From: Nocardia fusca NBRC 14340
GTDB lineage: Bacteria; Actinomycetota; Actinomycetes; Mycobacteriales; Mycobacteriaceae
DNA length: 64,000 nt
Assembly (NCBI RefSeq): GCF_001618425.1
Contig: NZ_BDCU01000017.1
Coordinates: forward strand, 372,001-436,000
Direction of reading: 5' to 3'
A model generated the notes under the pieces. The model searched no databases and was not told the DNA's origin. It was given only the letters and a program-made list of their open reading frames with translations. Of this stretch, positions 8,833 to 17,233 are shown piece by piece. Each line of letters opens with the position of its first letter. Positions within the stretch are counted from its first letter, which is position 1. The position numbers and the translations under genes were made by a program.

Positions 8833-9798
8833 TCAGCCGGGCACGTACCCGAGCGTTTTGTCGACGACATTGTCCAGCGGACGGCCGGCCGACCAGCGGT
8901 CGAAGTTGGCGGCGAACGCGGAGACCATCTCGGCACGCCAGCCGATGAAATCACCGGAGTTGTGTGGCGTGATCCGCGCGGTCGGCAGGGTCCACAGTGG
9001 ATGGCCGGACGGTAGCGGTTCCGGGTCCACCACGTCCAGCGCGGCACCGGCGATTCCCCCCGAACGCAGGGCGGCGACCAGGTCGTCGGTCACCACGAGT
9101 TCGCCGCGGCCCACATTAATGAACCGGGCGTGGGGTTTCATGGCGCCGAACGCGCGGGCGTCGAACATGTGCCGGGTGCGGTCGGTGAGCGGGGCGATGG
9201 CGATCACGTAGTCGGCGCAGGGCAGTTCGGCGTACAGGTCGGTGGTCACGACGCCGAAATCCGGATCGTCCCGGCGGGCGCGGCGGCCGATCGCGCGTAC
9301 CTGTATCCCGGTGGCACGCAACAGTCCGGCGATGGCCCGGCCGATCGCCCCGGTGCCGACGACGAGCGCGGTGGCGCCCGCGATGCGCTCGGATTCACGG
9401 TGCTGCCAAACCTGCTGCTGCTGGAGCCGGTGGGAGCCGGTGAGGTCCTTGGCGAAATCGAGGATCTGGCCGAGGACGTATTCGGCGATCGCGGTGTCGA
9501 AGACCCCCCGGGTGTTGGTGACGACCACGTCGCTGTCGCGTAATCCGGGAAACAGCACGGTATCGACACCGGTCGCGGCGACGTGCACCCATTGCAGCCG
9601 GTCGGCCGCGGGCCAGGCGGCGGGCAGCGCACGCGTCTGGAAGTCGTAGACGAAGAGCACCTGCGTGCCCGACAGCGCGGCCGCCAATCCGGCGGAGTCG
9701 GTGTACCGCACCGTGGCCCGCGCACTCACCGGCGCCATGAGGGCCGGATCGGGCGGACGGCCACTGTGCACAACGGTGACAATCGGTCCCGATTCCAT
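8833..9798 (-). CDS. D-2-hydroxyacid dehydrogenase, NAD(P)-dependent
   Basis: 321-residue member of the D-isomer-specific 2-hydroxyacid dehydrogenases, which interconvert 2-oxo acids and D-2-hydroxy acids. The Rossmann motif VVGTGAIGRAIA has G148, G150 and G153. The catalytic set Arg231 (NVGRGELV), Glu260 (DPEPLP) and His279 (TPHNSG) is complete, so it should be active. The start ATG at 9798 lies only 6 bases after a possible minus-strand -10 (TACCGT at 9810-9805), so the mRNA may be leaderless. First gene of the amidase operon and divergent from the racemase-type genes. Confidence 0.9.
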   Translation of the reverse strand: MESGPIVTVVHSGRPPDPALMAPVSARATVRYTDSAGLAAALSGTQVLFVYDFQTRALPAAWPAADRLQWVHVAATGVDTVLFPGLRDSDVVVTNTRGVFDTAIAEYVLGQILDFAKDLTGSHRLQQQQVWQHRESERIAGATALVVGTGAIGRAIAGLLRATGIQVRAIGRRARRDDPDFGVVTTDLYAELPCADYVIAIAPLTDRTRHMFDARAFGAMKPHARFINVGRGELVVTDDLVAALRSGGIAGAALDVVDPEPLPSGHPLWTLPTARITPHNSGDFIGWRAEMVSAFAANFDRWSAGRPLDNVVDKTLGYVPG

Positions 9799-9799
9799 A

Positions 9800-9837
9800 T
9801 TGACACGGTATGGTCACATCGTATGATTGTCAACAAT
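9800..9837. promoter_or_regulatory. Overlapping divergent promoters with a single GntR-type operator
   Basis: Plus strand: TTGACA (9800-9805), 16-base spacer, TATGAT (9822-9827). Minus strand: TTGACA (9833-9828), 17-base spacer, TACCGT (9810-9805). The palindrome ATTGTCAACAAT (9826-9837) overlaps the plus -10 and the minus -35, so one bound repressor would block both promoters. The same 16 bases starting with this palindrome occur at 5472. Promoter calls are by eye. Confidence 0.7.
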
Positions 9838-9884
9838 CCGATCGTTCTCGGAGGTCTTCCCGGCTGAGTGCGAGAGGGGCCGCA

Positions 9885-10625
9885 GTGGAGTTCGATTTTC
9901 CCGATATGGAGGGCCCGGTCGCGCAACGGGGCATCGGTGTGATCGCGCCGTTCGACCTGGCATTGGAGCGGGAACTCTGGCGCTGGATACCCCTCGAGGT
10001 GAGCCTGCACCTGGCGCGCACACCGTATGAACCGGTCCCCGTATCGCTGGCCATGGCCGAACTGGTCTCCGATGCCGTGCACCTCACCGCGGCGACACGC
10101 AATGTCCTGCATGTCGAACCCGAGGTCGTCGCGTACCTGTGCAATTCCGGCAGTTTCATCAAGGGGATCGACTACGAGCGATCGTTGTGCGAAACGATCT
10201 GCCGCGCCGGTGCGGCGAACGCGGTCACCACATCCGGGGCCCTGCTCGAGGCCGTCCGCCATCTCGATATCGGCCGGATCTCCATCATGACCCCCTACGA
10301 CGAACTCCTCACCGGCAAACTGCGCGACTTCCTCGACGAGGCCGGCTGCAGCGTGGTCCGGTCCGAGCATCTGGGCCTCGGCGGCGGTATCTGGAAGGTC
10401 AACTACCGCACCATCGCCGAACGCATACTCGGCGCGGACGACCCGAAGGCCGAGGCGATTTTCGTCAGCTGTACCAACCTGCCCACCTACGACATCATCG
10501 AGCCGCTGGAGAAGATGCTGGGCAAACCGATCCTCACCGCCAATCAGCTGACCATGTGGGCCTGCCTCGGGCGGATGAAACTGCCGATGATGGGGCCCGG
10601 CCGGTGGCTCTCGGAAGTCTTCTGA
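9885..10625 (+). CDS. Maleate isomerase / Asp-Glu racemase superfamily enzyme
   Basis: 246-residue protein of the Cys-based racemase fold that includes maleate cis-trans isomerase, arylmalonate decarboxylase and the ectoine-utilisation protein EutA. Two catalytic cysteines are present in symmetric positions, Cys86 (AYLCNSGSF) and Cys196 (FVSCTNLPTYD), the pattern of two-cysteine isomerases or racemases. The GTG at 9885 has GAGAGGGG upstream and lies about 50 bases after the predicted transcription start; the longer frame from 9810 would begin inside the promoter. It is followed by a paralogue and the GntR gene. Exact reaction unknown. Confidence 0.85.
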   Translation: MEFDFPDMEGPVAQRGIGVIAPFDLALERELWRWIPLEVSLHLARTPYEPVPVSLAMAELVSDAVHLTAATRNVLHVEPEVVAYLCNSGSFIKGIDYERSLCETICRAGAANAVTTSGALLEAVRHLDIGRISIMTPYDELLTGKLRDFLDEAGCSVVRSEHLGLGGGIWKVNYRTIAERILGADDPKAEAIFVSCTNLPTYDIIEPLEKMLGKPILTANQLTMWACLGRMKLPMMGPGRWLSEVF

Positions 10626-10670
10626 AACATCATGTCCCCGAACCGAACCCAGCCCAGGAACGGAGCCCTC

Positions 10671-11402
10671 ATGCCGGTACCGACGATCGGATTCATCTAC
10701 CCCGACCACGCCGCCGAGGACGACTACCCGCGGGCGGAGTCGATCCTGGACGCCCGGCTGCCGGTGGCCCATATCTACGGCACCGACCTGCACGCGATTC
10801 CGGAACTGCTGGATCTGGGCAGCCCGGACAAACTCCGGGACGGCGCGGCGCAACTGACCGCCCACCGTCCCGACGCGGTCGTCTGGGCCTGCACCTCCGG
10901 CAGTTTCGTCTACGGTCCGGAGGGAGCCCGCGAACAGGTCCGCGGATTGGCCGACGCCGCGGGGGTTCCCGCCTCCAGCACCAGTTTCGCCTTCGTGGCA
11001 GCGGCCCGGGCGCTCGGGGTGCGCCGGGTGGCGGTGGCGGCGAGCTACCCCGACGACGTGGCGCGGCTGTTCGCCGATTTCCTGGCCGATGCCGGGATCA
11101 CGGTCGTGGCGTTCCGGAGCGCGGGTATCGACACCGCGGCGGAGGTCGGCACGCTGACCGCCGAGCAGGTGCTCCAACTCGCGGTCGCAAGCGACCATCC
11201 CGAAGCGGACGCGCTGCTGATCCCCGATACCGCCATGCACACCCTCGAGGTGCTGCCGCGCCTGGAGGCCGCGCTGGGCAAACCGGTGCTCACCGCGAAC
11301 CAGGTCACCATCTGGGAAGGATTGCGACTCGCGGGCCGCACCCCGATATCGTCATCGCTGGGCGCATTGTTCGCGGAAAGGTCTGTCCATGTCGGTGGTT
11401 GA
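10671..11402 (+). CDS. Second Asp-Glu racemase/arylmalonate decarboxylase-type protein, one Cys only
   Basis: 243-residue paralogue of the preceding gene. The first active-site cysteine is kept (Cys74 in WACTSGSF), but the position of the second holds Asp186 (LLIPDTAMHT where the neighbour has FVSCTNLPT). One-cysteine members such as arylmalonate decarboxylase protonate only one face, so a decarboxylase or a heteromeric partner of the neighbour is possible. The ATG at 10671 (MPVPTIGFIYP) has GGAACGGAG upstream and matches the family start better than the ATG at 10632. The 3' end overlaps the GntR gene by 14 bases. Confidence 0.8.
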   Translation: MPVPTIGFIYPDHAAEDDYPRAESILDARLPVAHIYGTDLHAIPELLDLGSPDKLRDGAAQLTAHRPDAVVWACTSGSFVYGPEGAREQVRGLADAAGVPASSTSFAFVAAARALGVRRVAVAASYPDDVARLFADFLADAGITVVAFRSAGIDTAAEVGTLTAEQVLQLAVASDHPEADALLIPDTAMHTLEVLPRLEAALGKPVLTANQVTIWEGLRLAGRTPISSSLGALFAERSVHVGG

Positions 11403-12069
11403 TTTCGAACCGGTCGATCAGCGGTCCACCGCCGAGGTGATCGCGGACAAACTGCGCGAGGCGATCGTGCGCGGCGGTCTGGAACCGGGCGCCCAGCTGG
11501 GCGAGGCCGATCTGGCCGCGCGGTTCGGGGTCTCCCGGGGGCCGGTCCGGGAAGCCATGCAGCGTCTGGTGTCCGAGGGATTGCTGCGCAGTATCCGCAA
11601 TCGCGGCATCTTCGTCATCGAGCTGACCCTCGCCGATGTCGTCGATATCTACCGTTCGCGCACCGCCATCGAGGGCGGGGCGCTCACCCTGATCCTCGAC
11701 GGCCGCCGGGAGATCGCCTACGAGGCACTGGCTCCCAGCGTGCAGGCCATGCTCGACCGAGCCGAGGCCGGGGATGCCGCGGGCGTCTCCGATGCCGATC
11801 GGCGGTTCCACGAGGCGCTGGTGGCGGCCGCCGGTAGCCCGCGGCTGGTCCGGGCGGCGCGCACGCTGCTGATCGAGACCCGGATGTGCCTGGGCGCCCT
11901 GCAGACCACCTACCCGGACCTGGGAGTCCAGGCCCAGGAGCATGTGGCGTTGCGCGAGGCGATCGGGGCGGCCACAGCCCCCCGGGTACACCGGCTGCTG
12001 CGTGACCATATGGACGACGCGGTCCAGCGGCTGCGCGGGGGGTACACCGCCGAACCGATCCCCGGCTGA
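11389..12069 (+). CDS. GntR-family transcriptional regulator, FCD (FadR/VanR-like) type
   Basis: 226-residue regulator with an N-terminal winged helix (about residues 15-75: EVIADKLREAIVRGGL, EADLAARFGVSRGPVREAM, LVSEGLL) and a helical FCD effector domain (about 90-215), which in this class binds small carboxylates, often with a metal. It is the last gene of the divergent operon and probably controls the island through the two ATTGTCAACAAT operators at 5472 and 9826, where it would act as a substrate-relieved repressor. Ends 10 bases from the convergent truB stop. Confidence 0.9.
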   Translation: MSVVDFEPVDQRSTAEVIADKLREAIVRGGLEPGAQLGEADLAARFGVSRGPVREAMQRLVSEGLLRSIRNRGIFVIELTLADVVDIYRSRTAIEGGALTLILDGRREIAYEALAPSVQAMLDRAEAGDAAGVSDADRRFHEALVAAAGSPRLVRAARTLLIETRMCLGALQTTYPDLGVQAQEHVALREAIGAATAPRVHRLLRDHMDDAVQRLRGGYTAEPIPG

Positions 12070-12079
12070 CTCCGGGCGA

Positions 12080-12979
12080 TCAGTCGATCAGCCCGCGCGG
12101 GCGCACCACCAGCACCGGCGAGGCACGATTGCCCTTCTCCTGAAGCAGCGCGATCACCTTCTCGTCCGCGGTGCGGGCGGCGTACACGCCCGCTGTCCCG
12201 ACGGGTTCCAGCCAGCGCCCGTCCCGCAGTTTCTCCGCTTCGGCGGCGTCGATCGCGCGATGCGGGAAGCACAGGGCCACCGCGGCATCGATATCCAAGC
12301 CAGGCACCGGATCCTCGGCCAGCTCCTCCAGGGTGCGCGCGTGCTCCAGCGTGAACGGCCCGACCCGAGTCCGCCGCAACGCGGTCAGATGACCACCCAC
12401 CCCCAGCGCCGCTCCCAGATCGCGGGCCAGCGCGCGCACATAGGTGCCCGACGAGCAATCGACCGCCACGTCCAGATCGACCAGGCCCTCGTCCGGCAGG
12501 TCGCGGCGCGCCAGCACCTCGAACCGGGAAACGGTGACCGGACGCGCCGCGAGTTTCACCTCTTCACCGGCGCGATGCCGGGCATAGGCACGCTCCCCAC
12601 CGACCTTGATCGCGCTCACGGTGGCGGGCACCTGCTGGATCTCCCCGGTGAGTGTGGCGACGACCCGGGCGATCCCGGCGTCGTCGACGCCGTCGGCCGC
12701 CGTGGTGGTGAGCACCTCACCCTCCGCGTCGTCGGTGGTGGTGGACCGACCCAGGCGGATGGTCGCGGTATAGCTCTTCGTGGTGAGGGTGAGCAGTCCC
12801 AGCAGTTTGGTGGCGCGTTCCACTCCGAGCACCAGCACCCCGGTGGCCATGGGGTCGAGCGTGCCCGCGTGCCCGACCTTCTTGGTGCGCAGCAGTTTCC
12901 GCGTCTTCGCCACGATATCGTGGCTGGTCGGGCCCTCCGGCTTGTCGACGATCAGCAGACCGCCCAGCAGATCCGTCAT
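12080..12979 (-). CDS. truB: tRNA pseudouridine(55) synthase
   Basis: 299-residue TruB, which forms pseudouridine 55 in the tRNA T-loop. The catalytic Asp42 lies in VGHAGTLDPMATGVLVLG; the N-terminal LLIVDKPEGPTSHD and SGTYVRALARDLG (about 155) are also typical. The C-terminal extension contains the short PUA-like actinobacterial domain. The ATG at 12979 overlaps the npt stop by one base (TGATG), so the two are translationally coupled. Confidence 0.97.
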   Translation of the reverse strand: MTDLLGGLLIVDKPEGPTSHDIVAKTRKLLRTKKVGHAGTLDPMATGVLVLGVERATKLLGLLTLTTKSYTATIRLGRSTTTDDAEGEVLTTTAADGVDDAGIARVVATLTGEIQQVPATVSAIKVGGERAYARHRAGEEVKLAARPVTVSRFEVLARRDLPDEGLVDLDVAVDCSSGTYVRALARDLGAALGVGGHLTALRRTRVGPFTLEHARTLEELAEDPVPGLDIDAAVALCFPHRAIDAAEAEKLRDGRWLEPVGTAGVYAARTADEKVIALLQEKGNRASPVLVVRPRGLID

Positions 12980-13647
12980 CAGCTGTGCGCGATCGCGGTG
13001 ACGATGAAACCGCCGGTGATCCGCCAGCGCCCGTCGAAGGAGGTCAGCGGCAGCCCGCCGTCACCGGTCTGGCCGGGTACCAGCAGCTGCGACCGGAAAG
13101 TCCCCGATCCGGTGTTGTCGGTGGCCTCGTCCACGGTGAAGGAGATGTGCGCGTCCTCGAAACCGAGCCAGCGGGTGGTGAGCGGGAACCACGCCTTGTA
13201 GGTGGCCTCCTTGGCGCAGAACAGCAGGCGGTCGAGGTGCAGCGCGGAATCGCTGGTGCGCAGCCATTCCCGTTCGGCGGGCAGGCTCACCGAATCGAGA
13301 ACCCCCTCGGGCAGGGTGTCGTGTGGTTCGGCGTCGATTCCGATCGACCGGTAGCGCATCTTGTGGGCCAATGCCGCCCCGCGGAAACCGTCGCAATGCG
13401 TGAGGCTGCCCACGATTCCACGCGGCCACACCGGTGCGCCCCGCTCCCCCTTGCCGATCGCGACCGCCGGTTCGCCGAGCTGCGCCAGGGCCTGACGGGC
13501 GCAGTGCCGCGCACCGATGAAGTCACGGCGCCGCTTGTCCACCGATTTCGCGATGAGGTGCTCCTCGGCGGGATGCGGTTTCAGATCCTCCGGATAGTCG
13601 AACAACTCGGCGGAGGCGACATCGGCGGGCAGGATTGTCTCGATCAT
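12979..13647 (-). CDS. npt: 4'-phosphopantetheinyl transferase (Npt/PptT type)
   Basis: 222-residue Sfp-type transferase that loads 4'-phosphopantetheine from CoA onto carrier proteins of mycolate-related polyketide synthases, siderophore synthetases and carboxylic acid reductase. The sequence strongly resembles Npt of Nocardia iowensis: MIETILPADV start, HPAEEHLIAKSV, GSLTHCDG, SIGIDAEPHDTLPEGVLDSVSLP and FCAKEATYKAW, where Asp and Glu of GIDAE and the KEATYK Glu bind magnesium. The ATG at 13647 gives exactly the known length. In mycobacteria pptT is next to truB and the phosphoesterase, as here. Confidence 0.96.
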   Translation of the reverse strand: MIETILPADVASAELFDYPEDLKPHPAEEHLIAKSVDKRRRDFIGARHCARQALAQLGEPAVAIGKGERGAPVWPRGIVGSLTHCDGFRGAALAHKMRYRSIGIDAEPHDTLPEGVLDSVSLPAEREWLRTSDSALHLDRLLFCAKEATYKAWFPLTTRWLGFEDAHISFTVDEATDNTGSGTFRSQLLVPGQTGDGGLPLTSFDGRWRITGGFIVTAIAHS

Positions 13648-13746
13648 CGTCGCCGAGCCTACTGGGTGCGCACCCGGCGACGCCGGGCACACCGCCCACC
13701 GCCCGCGCGCGGCGCTGCCGGGGACTGCGGGGTACGGCCGGGCATC

Positions 13747-14706
13747 TCAGTCGAGCCCCCGCCGGCGCTGTGCCTTGGCCCGCATCTCCGCCGCGGCGGC
13801 CGCCATCTCGGGCGTCACCCGGAAATGGCCGCCCCATTCGTTCAGATCACCCGGGGCGTACTTCGGGTCGGGCAGGATCTGGCGCAGCAGGTTGTCGGGC
13901 TTACCGCGCTTCTGCCATTCCCGCGGATAGCCGAGCGAGACCTCCTCGAACCGGACCCCGTCGTAGAAGGTGGTCCGCGGGATGTGCAGATGCCCGTAGA
14001 CAGCGCAGAGCACGTTGTAGCGAGTGTGCCAGTCGGCGGTCTGCTCGGTCCCGCACCACAGCGCGAACTCGGGATACCAGAGCATATCCGTGGGCTCGCG
14101 CAGCAGCGGGAAATGGTTGATCAGGACCAGCGGGGTGCCCTCGGGCAGATTGTCGAGCCTGCGCCGGGTCGCGCGCAGCCGGGCCGCGCACCAGGCGTCG
14201 CGAGTGAGGTAGGGGTCCGGCGACAGCAGGAATTCGTCGGTGGCCACGACATTGCGCTCCCGCGCGATCGCCAGTCCCTCGGCCTTGGTGCGGGCGCCCT
14301 TGGGCCGGAACGAGTAGTCGTAGAGCAGGAACAGCGGAGCGATGGTCACCGCGCCGCCGTGGGCCTCGGCACCCGCGCCGGTCCACACCGGGTACGGGTC
14401 CTCCGGGGTGAGCACGTCCAGATCCCGGCACATCGAGACCAGGTAGTCGTAGCGCGCCGCCCCGTGCATCTGTACCGGGTCCTTGGCGGTGGTCCACAGT
14501 TCGTGGTTGCCGGGCACCCAGATCACAGTGGCGAACCGCTCCCGCAGGAGTTTCAGCGCCCAGCGGATATCGTCACTGCGTTCGGCGACATCACCGGCGA
14601 CGATCAGCCAGTCCTCCGGGGAATCGGGACGGATGTCCTCGACCACCGGCTTGTTGCCCTGGTGACCGACATGGATATCGCTCACCGCCATCAACTTGGG
14701 TATCAC
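13747..14706 (-). CDS. Metallophosphoesterase (Rv2795c-like)
   Basis: About 319 residues of the calcineurin-like metallophosphoesterase fold. Five metal motifs are visible in order: AVSDIHVG (Asp10, His12), AGDVAERSDD, PGNHELW, NHFPLL and GHLHIPR. The phosphoesterase linked to pptT in mycobacteria opposes phosphopantetheinylation (PptH, which removes phosphopantetheine from carrier proteins); this gene has the same position beside npt, so that role is inferred. Start uncertain: in-frame GTGs at 14715, 14709 and 14706 all lie near an AAGGTGG; the third is used because it best fits a ribosome-binding distance. MATE gene is 58 bases upstream. Confidence 0.88.
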   Translation of the reverse strand: MIPKLMAVSDIHVGHQGNKPVVEDIRPDSPEDWLIVAGDVAERSDDIRWALKLLRERFATVIWVPGNHELWTTAKDPVQMHGAARYDYLVSMCRDLDVLTPEDPYPVWTGAGAEAHGGAVTIAPLFLLYDYSFRPKGARTKAEGLAIARERNVVATDEFLLSPDPYLTRDAWCAARLRATRRRLDNLPEGTPLVLINHFPLLREPTDMLWYPEFALWCGTEQTADWHTRYNVLCAVYGHLHIPRTTFYDGVRFEEVSLGYPREWQKRGKPDNLLRQILPDPKYAPGDLNEWGGHFRVTPEMAAAAAEMRAKAQRRRGLD

Positions 14707-14764
14707 CACACCCACCTTCGCATATCGCCTGCGTCGCCCGGCACGTCTGTACCCGGCCACCCGC

Positions 14765-16114
14765 TCACGACGGGATTTCGGCACCGACACGGATCCAGCG
14801 CCCGGACAGCGCCCGCGCGCTCACCGCCGCCAGTCGCAACAGCATGAACGCGATCAACCCACACCAGATTCCGCCGATCCCCCAATCGAAGGCCAGCGAG
14901 AGCCAGATCGCCGGCAGGAAACCGACGAGGGCGGCCCCCAGGGTGGTGGTGCGCAGATAGGCGGCGTCCCCCGCGCCCAGCAGCACCCCGTCCAGCGCGA
15001 AGACCACACCGGCCACCGGAATCATGGCCACGAAGTACCACCACACGACGCCGGTCCGGTCCAGGACCGCCGCATCGGTGGTGAACAGCGGCGGAATCAG
15101 CACCGCGCCGGCCGCGAAGGCCGCGGCCAGGACCAGCGCGAACACCTCCGACCAGCCGGTGACCCGGCGGGCCACCGCCCGCGCGCCCGCCGCGTTCCGG
15201 GCACCCAGCGCCGATCCCACCAGCGTCTGCGCCGCGATGGCCAGCGAATCCAGGGTGAGGGCGAGGAAGTTCCACAGCTGCAGGACCAGCTGATGTGCCG
15301 CCACCGACGCCGCCCCGAACCGGGACGCGACGGCGGCGGCCGAGACGAAACACGCCTGGAAGGCGAGACTGCGCACGATCAGGTCACGGCCGAGCACCAG
15401 CTGGGCCCGCATCACGGGCAGCCGCGGGGCGAGCGGCACCCGGGCCCGGGCGAGCGCACCCAGGAACAGCCCGGCCGTCACCGCCTGACCCACCACATTG
15501 GCCACCGCGGACCCGGGCAGTCCCAGCCGTGGCAGCCCGGCGAGGCCGTGCACCAGCAGCGGGCACAACACCGCCGACAAGCCCAGCCCGAGCACCACAT
15601 AGGTGAGTGGTCGCCGAGTCTGCTGCACTCCCCGCATCCACCCGTTCCCGGCCATGGACAGCAGGATCAGCGGCACCCCGAACAGGGCGATCCGCAACCA
15701 GGCCAGCGCCTCGGCCGCGATCTCCGCGTCCCCCGCGACGGCGCCGGCGATCGGCACCCCCGCCACCTGCACCACCAGGACGATCACCAGCCCGATACCG
15801 CCGGCCAGCCAGCTCGCCTGGACGCCCTCCGCGACCGCTCCCGGCTCGTCCCCCGCGCCGTGTCGCCGCGCCGAGCGGGCGGTCGTCCCGTAGGCGAGGA
15901 AGGTCAGCTGCGAACTGACCTGGGCGAGGATCAGGCCACCGACGGCCAGTCCCGCGAGCGCCAGCGCCCCCAGCCGGCCCACCACGGCGAGATCGAACAA
16001 CAGGTAGATCGGTTCGGCCACCAGCACGCCCAGGGTCGGCAGCGCCAGACCCAGGATGCGCCGGGGCCCGGCCTCCACCGCCGGGGCCGGTGGCCCGGTC
16101 AGCTCCGTGTGCAT
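14765..16114 (-). CDS. MATE-family (DinF-like) multidrug efflux transporter
   Basis: 449-residue membrane protein with about 12 hydrophobic segments in two similar halves, typical of MATE antiporters that expel cationic drugs with H+ or Na+. Characteristic stretches are AVVGRLGALALAGLAVG in the first half and ASRFGAASVAAHQLVLQLWNF in the second. The ATG at 16114 (MHTELTGP) is used; upstream frame starts with a non-start GTA. It lies 99 bases after nrnA, the order found for dinF in mycobacteria (Rv2836c). Confidence 0.92.
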   Translation of the reverse strand: MHTELTGPPAPAVEAGPRRILGLALPTLGVLVAEPIYLLFDLAVVGRLGALALAGLAVGGLILAQVSSQLTFLAYGTTARSARRHGAGDEPGAVAEGVQASWLAGGIGLVIVLVVQVAGVPIAGAVAGDAEIAAEALAWLRIALFGVPLILLSMAGNGWMRGVQQTRRPLTYVVLGLGLSAVLCPLLVHGLAGLPRLGLPGSAVANVVGQAVTAGLFLGALARARVPLAPRLPVMRAQLVLGRDLIVRSLAFQACFVSAAAVASRFGAASVAAHQLVLQLWNFLALTLDSLAIAAQTLVGSALGARNAAGARAVARRVTGWSEVFALVLAAAFAAGAVLIPPLFTTDAAVLDRTGVVWWYFVAMIPVAGVVFALDGVLLGAGDAAYLRTTTLGAALVGFLPAIWLSLAFDWGIGGIWCGLIAFMLLRLAAVSARALSGRWIRVGAEIPS

Positions 16115-16213
16115 CGTCGGCTTCCCGTCCGTTACTCGCCCCGTGCGGGCGCGCCCGGCGGCCCCGGGTCGCGCCGCGGGGCGCCTCCTCAACTGTCGCG
16201 AGCGGCTCGCACG

Positions 16214-17221
16214 CTAGCCCAGCGCGGTGCGCAACTGCGCCAGGATGTCCGCCGGCTCACCGTAGGTCGTGTACCCGGCCGCGTAGCGATGACCGCCGCC
16301 GCCCAGACCCGCGGCCACGGCCGCGACATCGGCGCCGTCGCCGGTCCCGGAACCGCTGTCCTTGGACCGCAGCGATACCGTCCAGCGGCGTCGTTCATCG
16401 GTCGGCCGGGCCTCTTTGAACACCGCCGCGATCCCGGCCTCCGCGGTCGCGCGCACGATATCGACCACACTTTCGGCCTCTTCCTGCCGCACCTCCGCGA
16501 GATCGGTGGCCAGCACGAACGCCGCGACCAGCCCGGTTCCGCCGTGCGCCGCGCGATCGAGCCGGGCCGAGGCGAGCACCGTCGACAACATCTGCAACCA
16601 CGCGAAGGGATGGGTGTCCATCAGGGTGCGGGTGATGGCGGCGCCGTCGATCCCGGTGGCCAGCAGCCGTTCGGCCAGCGCATGGGTTCCGGGGGTCACC
16701 CACCGGAACGACCCGCTGTCGGTGGCCAGCCCGGCGAACAGGCAGTGGGCGATCCCGGCGTCGATCGGCTCGTCCCAGGCGTCCAGCAGGGCCGTGATGA
16801 CACTGGCGGTGGACACGGCGTCGGGATCGATCAGGTTGATCTCCCCGAACCGGGTATTGGACCGATGATGGTCGATCACCAGCGTGCGTGACGCCCCGGG
16901 CAGCCGGTCGGCGAGTGCGCCGAGCCGGCCCACGCTGCCGCAGTCCACCGTGACCAGCAGATCCACCTCGGCCGGCACCTCGCCGGGCGGCACCAGGAAC
17001 CGCATCCCCGGCAGGGTGCGCAGTCCGGCCGCCGGTTCGGCCGGTTCGGCGAACGACACCCGTACCGGCACGCCGCGGCGGTCCAGTACCGCAGCCAGCG
17101 CCAAACCGCTGCCGAGTGTGTCGGCGTCGGGCTGGATATGGCACAGGACGGTCACCGAACGCGCGCTGTCCAGCGCCCCGACGGCCGCGGTGAAATCGAC
17201 CGCGGCACCGGTTGTGGTCAT
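16214..17221 (-). CDS. nrnA: DHH/DHHA1 phosphoesterase, NrnA-like oligoribonuclease / c-di-AMP phosphodiesterase
   Basis: 335-residue bifunctional phosphoesterase that in M. tuberculosis (Rv2837c) degrades nano-RNA, pAp and cyclic di-AMP. Manganese motifs are HIQPDADTLGSG (His28, Asp32, Asp34), TVDCG, IDHHRSN (the DHH motif) and FAGLATDSGSFRW. The DHHA1 end is marked by GLGGGGHRYAAGY. Starts at ATG 17221, 13 bases after the rbfA stop, as part of the infB-side operon. Confidence 0.95.
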   Translation of the reverse strand: MTTTGAAVDFTAAVGALDSARSVTVLCHIQPDADTLGSGLALAAVLDRRGVPVRVSFAEPAEPAAGLRTLPGMRFLVPPGEVPAEVDLLVTVDCGSVGRLGALADRLPGASRTLVIDHHRSNTRFGEINLIDPDAVSTASVITALLDAWDEPIDAGIAHCLFAGLATDSGSFRWVTPGTHALAERLLATGIDGAAITRTLMDTHPFAWLQMLSTVLASARLDRAAHGGTGLVAAFVLATDLAEVRQEEAESVVDIVRATAEAGIAAVFKEARPTDERRRWTVSLRSKDSGSGTGDGADVAAVAAGLGGGGHRYAAGYTTYGEPADILAQLRTALG

Positions 17222-17233
17222 ATCGGCCGCGAC

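Noticed and set aside
9810..9884. Upstream start for the racemase-type gene at 9810
   Set aside because: It lies within the predicted promoter and operator; the GTG at 9885 has a ribosome-binding site and matches family length.
5570..12069. Ectoine degradation operon
   Set aside because: An EutA-like protein and a DoeD-like aminotransferase are suggestive, but ectoine hydrolase (DoeA/EutD) and deacetylase (DoeB/EutE) are missing.
5570..12069. Nicotinate/maleamate degradation island because of the maleate isomerase-type enzymes
   Set aside because: No hydroxynicotinate or dihydroxypyridine oxygenase genes, and the amidase is of the amidase-signature family, not the isochorismatase-like maleamate amidohydrolase.
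13633..13640. Third copy of the GntR operator near npt (GATTGTC)
   Set aside because: Only the first half matches and it lies inside the npt coding start.
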